A stretch of DNA of 13,341 bases, from assembly GCA_029557025.1 (NCBI GenBank), contig JAKPRU010000735.1, positions 1 to 13,341 of the forward strand, written 5' to 3'. The notes below the pieces were generated by a model, which searched no databases, had not been told where the DNA came from, and saw nothing but the letters and a program-made list of their open reading frames with translations. How positions within the stretch are numbered: the first letter of the stretch is position 1; each line of letters opens with the position of its first letter. This document shows, one piece after another, positions 7,163 through 13,341 of the stretch. The translations under genes were made by a program, and so were the position numbers. This DNA comes from Candidatus Omnitrophota bacterium (GTDB taxonomy: Bacteria; Hinthialibacterota; Hinthialibacteria; Hinthialibacterales; JAKPRU01).

Positions 7163-9406
7163 TCAGCGTCGGCTTCTTTTGGGTTTCGATCTCAAGATAT
7201 CCACAATCTCGGGTGCAATGGCGGCTTCGTCAATGCCGATATTGGCGTTGTGGGCTACGATGCGCGCCTGCTCCTGGGCTTCATGCTTCAATTTACGAAA
7301 CATTCCAATGATGATGAGTTCCAAATCCTTAAGCCCCTCCAAAAGGTCAGATTTGATCGTATCGTAGATGGGCCGCGCCGCATCCAGTGCGGTGGGCTCC
7401 AGTATGCCTAAAATACGACGCCTCATACCCGGACCGCTTTCTTCCTTGGCTTGGTCATACCCGGATTGCATTCGATTACGGGCAACCATGGACATATTGG
7501 CGGCTAGTTCTCCACGCCTTTCCCGAACCGCGGAGGCGATTTCCCGTTTCGCTTCGTCCGCCAAAGCATTGATCTTACTTCGAAACCATTCCAACTGCTG
7601 TTCCATTCGATCGTCGGCCGTGTGAAAGAGCAATTCGGCAATCAACCGGATTTTATCGCTGAAATTTTTCACGGATTCCGTCACCCGGATCACGAACTCG
7701 CTGGTGACGTGGCCCAGATCGTCCGTGAAATATTTTTCCCAGGATACCGGTAATTGCGCGAGCAGGGGCTCGGCCAGATCCTCATTGAAATCGTACGAAC
7801 GGCCCGTGGATGGGCTTTTGAAGATGCCATTCCGCTGCACGATGGCTCTCAAGGTTGCCCAGTGAATCGCGTGCCATCCCTCGATGACACGATTTACCCC
7901 CTGTACACTCGCTTCCAAAAGTGGATCCATTTTTTCCATAAAATGTTTGCGATAGAGTTCGAGTTGGATATTGACGCGCTGCTGGGCGTTTTGGATCTCG
8001 TTGGTGAAGGACTGATGCTCGGTTTGGAAGTGGGCGTGGGCTTCTTCCAACTCGGCAGAGGCGGAAGACGCCTTCGAACGAAAAAAGTATTCGATCTCTT
8101 CACCCAGTTGATCCAGCCGTCTTAAAGCGTTTTGAATATTAAAGACAGCGCCGGCTTCCTTGGTAATTTCTGCAAGATGCTCATGGATGCCGGATATCCC
8201 CGTGTCCCATTCGTTCTCGATGCCATAATCTCTCCGCAACCGCCCGATCTTTTTCAGTTTGCAGTATGCGCTGGCCGATGTGGTATGCACTCGGACCTGG
8301 CAGGCCACTTCGAGCAGTCGTTCAAGCGTCTCCCCTTCCTCACCCCGCGTGGCGAGATCGCGGACCATGATCTCGAGTTGCTTTCTCACCTCAGAAACGG
8401 TTTTCTCGCGATATGTTTGTATCAGTACATCGCGTTCGCAATCTTCCGGAAGTCCCAATTGCGGGGCTGCGTCATTATCGATGTCATCCGCCTTGGTGCC
8501 CACAAGAGACAAGGAATTATAGGCTCCGCTGAGAACCAGGAACCGCAGCAGTTTTTCTTCCTGGAGAATCTTGTGGATGTCATCCGTCAATCCCCGCACC
8601 ATGCTAAAAAGAATCCAAACAAACGGAGATGTGCGGAGATACTCGCGCGTGACTTCCACACGCGCCTCATTGGGATCGTTCAACCCTGGCAAATCGACGA
8701 TTTCAAGTCCTCCTGCCAAGCATGGGTAGGGCCCGCTGATATTGACCTCCTTGACGAGCGGCCAAAGGCAGTTGTCACCATGGACGAGCTGCCGCAACTC
8801 CGTCAACATCGGCTTGGCATCCTGAAAGACTTTCATTTGGGAGGGGCCTGCTCGAAATATATCTTTAACTGGTTCCGGCAGTTGATCGTAACTTAGATCC
8901 GGCAGATCAGACTCATCCAATGCATTATCCCCAAAAACGGCTTGGGCACGCTTCCGGGCTGCGTCTATCAATCTCTTCGATTCAGCGCGCCCATCACCTC
9001 CTTCATCTGTTTCACCCGGCTGCAGCGCTTTGATCAAGCTTTTCAGATCGTTCTCGAACTCCTCCCATGTGCAGAATTTAACCATGATCGAGTACCCGGA
9101 TTCGGGTGAATGAGTGATAGATGTAACAAAAGATGTACATGGCTGCATCACGCCAACCGGAAGTATTTCTTGACCCAGAACCGCATTCAGGAACGTGGAT
9201 TTCCCGGCTCCCGTTGTCCCCACCAAGGCGATACGTAGCTGATCAGGTTTGTCGATCCGATAGCGGATCAACTCCAGTTCTTTTCCCCAGGAATCTGTTT
9301 CCAGTGGATACGCCGGCCGCGCGAAAGGCTCCACCTTGTTAACGAACCAATGGTGGAATGCCTCCACTTCTTCTTTGGCGTTCTTTAGAATTTCTTCCGG
9401 ATTCAT
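7163..9406 (-). CDS. Dynamin-like large GTPase
   Basis: 747 residues. The N-terminal GTPase domain shows a G1 P-loop, GTTGAGKST (G63-T71), a G3 motif, DLPGLND (D238-G241), and a G4 motif, TKAD (T304-D307); a G2 threonine is probably in TSFVTS near residue 91. The remainder is long, charged and largely helical, with coiled-coil-like stretches (about residues 440-490 and 600-730), as in dynamin stalk regions. No clear transmembrane segment is visible, so membrane contact, if any, would be through an amphipathic paddle. Start 9406 has GAGG about 9 nt upstream and sits 14 bp after the helicase stop. Bacterial dynamins remodel or protect membranes, and some protect against phage lysis. A place inside a methylase/helicase operon suggests a defence effector or a mechanical GTPase subunit. 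That role is inference, but the GTPase family call is firm. Confidence 0.88.
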   Translation of the reverse strand: MNPEEILKNAKEEVEAFHHWFVNKVEPFARPAYPLETDSWGKELELIRYRIDKPDQLRIALVGTTGAGKSTFLNAVLGQEILPVGVMQPCTSFVTSITHSPESGYSIMVKFCTWEEFENDLKSLIKALQPGETDEGGDGRAESKRLIDAARKRAQAVFGDNALDESDLPDLSYDQLPEPVKDIFRAGPSQMKVFQDAKPMLTELRQLVHGDNCLWPLVKEVNISGPYPCLAGGLEIVDLPGLNDPNEARVEVTREYLRTSPFVWILFSMVRGLTDDIHKILQEEKLLRFLVLSGAYNSLSLVGTKADDIDNDAAPQLGLPEDCERDVLIQTYREKTVSEVRKQLEIMVRDLATRGEEGETLERLLEVACQVRVHTTSASAYCKLKKIGRLRRDYGIENEWDTGISGIHEHLAEITKEAGAVFNIQNALRRLDQLGEEIEYFFRSKASSASAELEEAHAHFQTEHQSFTNEIQNAQQRVNIQLELYRKHFMEKMDPLLEASVQGVNRVIEGWHAIHWATLRAIVQRNGIFKSPSTGRSYDFNEDLAEPLLAQLPVSWEKYFTDDLGHVTSEFVIRVTESVKNFSDKIRLIAELLFHTADDRMEQQLEWFRSKINALADEAKREIASAVRERRGELAANMSMVARNRMQSGYDQAKEESGPGMRRRILGILEPTALDAARPIYDTIKSDLLEGLKDLELIIIGMFRKLKHEAQEQARIVAHNANIGIDEAAIAPEIVDILRSKPKRSRR

Positions 9407-9420
9407 ATTTTGCTACCTCG

Positions 9421-12400
9421 TTAGCAGGGAGCGGTGGCTCGTTGAAGCAGTTCCGCGAAATCATAATTCACACTGGTCACACCGAAGTCCGGCTCCCGCC
9501 GGAAGGGCTGCCGCACATAGTGGACTTTGTAAGCCTCGCCATCCAGAAACTCTACAATGGCCAGGATGAAATCGTCGGGCTTGTTAAGCGAGTACAGGAT
9601 TTCGTTTTTCGTGACGGTGATTGATCCTGCGCCCGAAACACGCCCCTTCACCTCCAGGAAGCGCAACCGGCCGGTTTGGGGATCGAGACTTTCAATGTCA
9701 TATCCGAGTTTTTCTTGCTCACGGTCTCGGGGCACAAATCCCAATTGACGTTCCAATTCCATCACCACGGCCCGGGCCCGCGCCGATGATGCCTGTGTGT
9801 CGATCGGAAGGGAAAGAGCAGGCCCTATGTCCCGGCCGGTAATCCGTGCGATCAAACCAATGGGGATGACCACAAATCCTCCCAACACGGCCGGCGGCAT
9901 CGCGGATATTTGGGATTCACGATCGAGCTGTTCCAACCGCTTTTGCAACCGCCCCTGCAGTTCATCCGCGCGTCGGCGGGCTTCCTGCGAGTTGAGACGC
10001 GCGTTGGATCTACCGGCTTGCTCCTGAAGCCGCAGCTCCACCGACCGATGATCCCAGTAGCTGATTTCTTTGGTCAAGCGGTCTTTGACTGCCGCTCGTG
10101 TTTTATTGATCAACTCCAGACGCCGATTCCGCACCTCTTCCAAGTGCGCCGGAACCACCTCGGTAATCGCGTGAGCCAGCGCTTTTTGTTCCAATTCGCG
10201 GGTGATCCAGGCACACTCGGGGAGGGAGAGAAGCGTATCAATATCCGGTTCATCCTCTTTTAAGGGCCGGAAATCGAGATAAGGCGCATAATGGAGATGA
10301 TGGGTATTCCCTTCGTTATCCAACTCAACATAGAGCATTTGCTTTGAAATGACACGGTGCTCACTGTTTCTCGTGGCGCTCGCGTCCTGGATGGCATGCT
10401 CCATGTAGAAAAGGATTCGCGGCATGATTCCGGTATCACGCTCGTCAACCAAAATTGTGCCCCGCCGCAATAGATCACGCTGGCGTTCCAGAGTCAGATC
10501 GATCAAGGCGTCGAGGAGAGGGTGCCCCGGACAGACAAAGGCCGCCATAGGTTGATTCGGCGGCGCGACAAGATCCTTTTCGAAAGCGATGCGTTCATAG
10601 CGGGGAAGTACCGGCTCACCGACACCGATTAAGCGGTCCCGGTTACGGATTGGGCCAGGAACTTGCGTTACTTCATAACGCCGGGATTCGCGTTGCTTGA
10701 GGTGACCACCATGCTGTTTGAAGGCTTCCAGGAAAAATGACTCGATATAGTGCGGTTGCAGGCGGCGCGCTTCAGCCCGTTCCATCTCCTCGCGCACCCG
10801 GGCGACGCGGCTTACATCCATCGAATCATGAGCCAAAGCGCATTCCTCCAGCAGGTCTTGGATTTTCGGCCGGTCGATCGCGTTCTCAATAACCTGATTC
10901 AGGCGGGCGCGGACCTCAGGCCGTTCACCGTAACGAATGGCTTCGATCAACAAATCACGCAAGGGGCGGCCTTCAAATTGAATTTTGCCCAGGACATCGA
11001 ACACCTGACCGCCGAGCGCAGCCCGGGCCTGCTCCAATTTTTCCAGCAGTTTGCGATACACGTCTCCCTCGCGGGTCTCTTCCGCCACCAGATTCCACAA
11101 GTGGCATACTTCCGTCTGCCCGATACGATGAATCCGGCCAAAGCGTTGTTCGATACGGTTGGGATTCCAGGGCAAGTCGTAGTTCACCATCAAATGGGCC
11201 CGTTGAAGATTGATACCCTCTCCCGCCGCGTCGGTCGCCAACAAAACCTGAACGGTGGGATCGTGTTTGAAGGTCTCCTGGGCTTTCAGGCGCTCTTCCC
11301 GCCCCATGCCTCCGTGGATCACCACAATGGCTTGCTCCCGTCCTAGCAGCGTGATGATCCGGGCTTTAAGATAATTCAACGTATCCCGGTGTTCAGTGAA
11401 AATTACCAATTTCTGGGATGGGGATGACATCGGTCGCGGGCGGACAGGCTCAACCTCTCTATTGGTTGCTTTCTCCGTATCATGTTGATTCGTTGACGTA
11501 GTTGATGTGAATATTTCACTTAACAGATTCGCCAATTCCCGCCATTTTTTGTCCTCGCCGTTTCTGCGAACCTCGAGAGCCAACGACTCCAGCCTCTTCA
11601 GGGTTTGGATCTCCGCCTTCAGTTCGGTGATCGTTCGGGCAGCCGTGGCTTGATCAAGGACCTCTCCTTCGACTTCCTCGACTTCGTTGTCGGGCGCTTC
11701 ATCCAGATCTTCAAGGTCATCCGCATCCAGAACCGGCCCTAGCACTGTAATGCTCGATCCGGCTTCAGCCCCTCGATGCAGGAGTTCCAATTCCCGCAAC
11801 CGGCTTTCAAGGCGTTCCCGGCGGCGGCGCAAGGATTGATAAATCGCCTCGGGGGATGAGGCCAGACGCCGCTGGAGAATCGTAAGCGCAAAGCCCACCG
11901 TCCCAGCGCGCTTGTCGTTCTGCAGCGCCTCGGCGCGGTTGAACTCCTCCCGCACATAGTTGGTGACTTCCTTGTAGAGGTACGCTTCACCGTCGGATAG
12001 TTTGTACGGAACGGTATAAGCAATCCGCTCCGGGAATAGCCGCTTGCCATCGAACTTCAACAGGCCTTCCTTGATCATCCGGCGCATCAAATCCGAGGTA
12101 TCCACCGCATGGACGCCATCCCGGAATCGCCCCTCAAAACGGTCGCCATCCAACAACGCCAGGAATAGTTGAAAATCTTCCTCTTTTCCGTTGTGTGGCG
12201 TCGCGGTCATCAACAAGAAGTGCCGCGTCAAGGTGGCGAGCAATTGGCCAAGCTTGTAACGTTTGGTGTACTTGATCTCTCCCCCGAAGAAAGTCGCGGA
12301 GAGTTTGTGCGCCTCATCGCAGACAATAAAATCCCATCGACTCTCCGGCGCTTGTAACTTTCTTTGGACATCCTCATTCCGCGCGAGCTTATCCAGTCTG

Positions 12401-13011
12401 GCTATGACCAAATTGGTTTCCAGAAACCAATTTCCGGTCCGTGCCGCCTCCAGTTTATCGTTGGTCAGAATATCAAAGGGAAGATGAAAACGACGGTATA
12501 GTTCATCCTGCCACTGTTCCGCCAGACTCCCGGGGCAAACCACCAGGCACCGCTGTAAGTCCCCCCGCACAATCAACTCCTTGATCAGCAGTCCTGCCAT
12601 GATAGTCTTACCCGCACCGGGATCGTCGGCCAGCAGGAAACGCAATGGTTGGCGCGGGAGCATCACTTCATAAACCGCGGTGATTTGGTGAGGCAGGGGA
12701 TCAACATCCGATGTATGCACCGCCAGCACTGGATCAAACAGGTGAGCCAGCCGTATGCGGTGCGCTTCGGAGACCAACCGGAACAAATGGCCATCTCCAT
12801 CAAAACTCCAAGGACGGCCCTTTTCGACGATCTCCAGACGGGGCTCGTCATTGCGATAGATCAACTCATTGGCCACCCGTCCGGATGGATCCCTGTACGT
12901 CAGTTCAATCGCTTGGGTTCCAAACCACTGAACACACACAACAGTCACCAGGGCGTCAGGAAGAATGCCCCGTATAATGGAATTCGGTTGGATATCTTCA
13001 AGTCTGAGCAT
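9421..13011 (-). CDS. SNF2/DEAH-type helicase with C-terminal DUF3883 module
   Basis: 1196 residues from the second Met. This start is chosen because AAAGGA lies 7 nt upstream and family members begin MLRLEDIQP; the Met at 13029 has no ribosome binding site. Motor motifs: DDPGAGKT (K135, T136), DEAH (232-235), MTATPHNG, and in the second RecA lobe LLATDAAGEGINL and QRFGRIHRIGQ (622-632). A low-complexity linker (about 500-530) separates the lobes. Charged coiled-coil segments lie at about 385-420 and 950-1060. The C-terminus is DUF3883-like: LGYDIESL, then FLEVKGR, with D1106 and E1121-x-K1123 spaced as in PD-(D/E)XK nuclease folds. This architecture recalls the SNF2-like DrmD of class 1 DISARM and helicases found with DUF499/DUF1156 genes. 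Expected role: ATP-driven translocation on phage DNA, possibly with cleavage. It is the first large gene of the operon. Nuclease activity is inference. Confidence 0.93.
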   Translation of the reverse strand: MLRLEDIQPNSIIRGILPDALVTVVCVQWFGTQAIELTYRDPSGRVANELIYRNDEPRLEIVEKGRPWSFDGDGHLFRLVSEAHRIRLAHLFDPVLAVHTSDVDPLPHQITAVYEVMLPRQPLRFLLADDPGAGKTIMAGLLIKELIVRGDLQRCLVVCPGSLAEQWQDELYRRFHLPFDILTNDKLEAARTGNWFLETNLVIARLDKLARNEDVQRKLQAPESRWDFIVCDEAHKLSATFFGGEIKYTKRYKLGQLLATLTRHFLLMTATPHNGKEEDFQLFLALLDGDRFEGRFRDGVHAVDTSDLMRRMIKEGLLKFDGKRLFPERIAYTVPYKLSDGEAYLYKEVTNYVREEFNRAEALQNDKRAGTVGFALTILQRRLASSPEAIYQSLRRRRERLESRLRELELLHRGAEAGSSITVLGPVLDADDLEDLDEAPDNEVEEVEGEVLDQATAARTITELKAEIQTLKRLESLALEVRRNGEDKKWRELANLLSEIFTSTTSTNQHDTEKATNREVEPVRPRPMSSPSQKLVIFTEHRDTLNYLKARIITLLGREQAIVVIHGGMGREERLKAQETFKHDPTVQVLLATDAAGEGINLQRAHLMVNYDLPWNPNRIEQRFGRIHRIGQTEVCHLWNLVAEETREGDVYRKLLEKLEQARAALGGQVFDVLGKIQFEGRPLRDLLIEAIRYGERPEVRARLNQVIENAIDRPKIQDLLEECALAHDSMDVSRVARVREEMERAEARRLQPHYIESFFLEAFKQHGGHLKQRESRRYEVTQVPGPIRNRDRLIGVGEPVLPRYERIAFEKDLVAPPNQPMAAFVCPGHPLLDALIDLTLERQRDLLRRGTILVDERDTGIMPRILFYMEHAIQDASATRNSEHRVISKQMLYVELDNEGNTHHLHYAPYLDFRPLKEDEPDIDTLLSLPECAWITRELEQKALAHAITEVVPAHLEEVRNRRLELINKTRAAVKDRLTKEISYWDHRSVELRLQEQAGRSNARLNSQEARRRADELQGRLQKRLEQLDRESQISAMPPAVLGGFVVIPIGLIARITGRDIGPALSLPIDTQASSARARAVVMELERQLGFVPRDREQEKLGYDIESLDPQTGRLRFLEVKGRVSGAGSITVTKNEILYSLNKPDDFILAIVEFLDGEAYKVHYVRQPFRREPDFGVTSVNYDFAELLQRATAPC

Positions 13012-13018
13012 GGTTAAA

Positions 13019-13024
13019 TCCTTT
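13019..13024 (-). promoter_or_regulatory. Ribosome binding site deciding the helicase start
   Basis: AAAGGA lies 7 nt before the ATG at 13011. The upstream in-frame ATG at 13029 is preceded only by an AT-rich stretch and the stop of a short upstream frame. The internal start is therefore preferred. Confidence 0.65.
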
Positions 13025-13029
13025 GGCAT

Positions 13030-13080
13030 TTATATCAATACATAGCGAGTTAACAATTCGTCATCTATATTGATTTCCAC
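13030..13080 (-). other. Possible 16-codon leader ORF before the helicase gene
   Basis: A GTG-initiated frame encodes VEINIDDELLTRYVLI and stops with TAA at 13032-13030, directly against the ATG at 13029 and in the same frame. It is preceded by a near-consensus AAGGAGG (13092-13086) with 5-nt spacing, the strongest Shine-Dalgarno seen in the window. It could be a leader peptide that couples translation to the helicase, a decayed start of an earlier small gene (the NIDDELL string recalls VapB antitoxin N-termini), or chance. Nothing in the sequence decides between these. Confidence 0.3.
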
Positions 13081-13085
13081 ACTTT

Positions 13086-13092
13086 CCTCCTT
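13086..13092 (-). promoter_or_regulatory. Strong Shine-Dalgarno upstream of the leader frame
   Basis: AAGGAGG is followed 5 nt later by GTG. It is stronger than the site next to the helicase ATG and lies about 75 nt upstream of it, so it cannot serve that start directly. No convincing promoter was recognised in 13093-13159. Confidence 0.5.
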
Positions 13093-13159
13093 AAAAATCA
13101 TTGGTTATGACCACCGGTTTCACTAACGCAATCCCCTATTAACCTCTTCTGAGTCTGTG

Positions 13160-13341
13160 TTATGGAATCAAGGAACGCACAAGCCGAAAGCCTAGGTATC
13201 CGAAATCGTCATTGGGACTGAGAAGAAAGCGATTTGCTGAACGACAGGATCTGGCGTCATAGTAACAACACCCGCCTCGTCCAACCAAGTATGTGCCAGT
13301 GTCTACCCCTGTAGGATCTGCCTGGGGGCTAGAAGGATATT
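13160..13341 (-). CDS. SUMF1/formylglycine-generating-enzyme-like protein, C-terminal fragment cut by window edge
   Basis: The minus strand from the right edge has 59 codons before a TAA at 13162-13160. They read PQADPTGVDTGTYLVGRGG, then CCYYDARSCRSANR and PNDDFGYLGFRLVRSLIP. This is the C-terminal end of the FGE-sulfatase (SUMF1) C-type-lectin-like fold, normally R-G-G-S-W ... R-S-A-x-R ... G-F-R-L-V. The usual S-W after R-G-G is replaced by C-C. The fold is used by formylglycine-generating enzymes and also by target proteins of diversity-generating retroelements, whose variable region covers this stretch. Only the tail is visible, so the role is open. It reads in the same direction as the operon, but 80 bp separate it from the leader frame, so membership in the operon is unproven. 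Confidence 0.82.
   Translation of the reverse strand, partial: YPSSPQADPTGVDTGTYLVGRGGCCYYDARSCRSANRFLLSPNDDFGYLGFRLVRSLIP

Noticed and set aside
8132..8896. 254-codon open frame on the plus strand
   Set aside because: It is antisense to the dynamin-like gene, has no recognisable motif and no convincing ribosome binding context.
10750..11346. 198-codon open frame on the plus strand
   Set aside because: It is antisense to the helicase C-terminal motor lobe, whose motifs are intact; composition alone explains it.
1..13011. Assignment of the whole operon as class 1 DISARM
   Set aside because: The helicase is DrmD-like, but no DrmA, DrmB (DUF1998) or DrmC (phospholipase D) gene is visible, and the methylase is of the DUF1156 type.
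13093..13159. Sigma-70-type promoter (TTGCGT, then CATAAC about 16 nt later)
   Set aside because: The -35 match is only the first three bases and the -10 is weak; it is not distinguishable from chance.

Overview
The window (roughly 55% GC, judged by eye) is a bacterial defence-island segment. All convincing genes lie on the minus strand, so transcription runs from the right edge to the left edge. No ribosomal RNA, tRNA, CRISPR array or housekeeping gene was seen. The organism cannot be fixed. Two classes of GC-rich palindromic repeat, a REP-associated tyrosine transposase (RAYT) and a SUMF1/FGE-like C-terminus would suit an environmental bacterium with many REP-type repeats. Verrucomicrobiota-like genomes are one possibility, but this is a weak inference.

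Layout in transcription order. (1) 13341-13160: the last 59 residues of a SUMF1/formylglycine-generating-enzyme-like protein, cut by the window edge. (2) A short AT-rich gap with a possible 16-codon leader ORF behind a strong Shine-Dalgarno. (3) 13011-9421: an SNF2/DEAH helicase with a C-terminal DUF3883 module. (4) 9406-7163: a dynamin-like GTPase. (5) 7078-5369: a DUF262-DUF1524 (GmrSD/BrxU-type) putative nuclease. (6) 5372-1800: a DUF1156-family DNA methyltransferase. (7) 1729 to the left edge: the first 576 codons of a DUF499 ATPase with an N-terminal Swt1-type HEPN domain. Gaps are 14 bp, 84 bp, a 4-bp ATGA overlap and 70 bp, so genes 3-7 look like one operon.

How they may work together (inference). 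The DUF499 ATPase, DUF1156 methylase and large helicase form a recurrent trio in defence islands, presumably a multi-component modification/restriction machine. Added here are a GTP-dependent membrane-remodelling candidate (dynamin), a nucleotide-sensing nuclease candidate of the kind that attacks modified phage DNA (DUF262-DUF1524), and a potential RNase fold (HEPN RX4H). This looks like methylation-marked self DNA plus several nuclease or abortive-infection outputs.

The most striking feature is inside the methylase gene. A complete REP-RAYT-REP element sits in frame between the two catalytic motifs: 27-bp inverted repeats at 3331-3357 and 3948-3974 flank an intact HUH/Tyr transposase domain. 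The methylase frame stays open across it, giving a methylase-transposase-methylase polypeptide. A second, unrelated palindromic repeat also occurs twice: once in frame in the same gene (4560-4620) and once filling the gap before the DUF499 gene (1742-1799). The DNA coding for the methylase DPPY motif is also unusually AT-rich, so this one gene is a mosaic.
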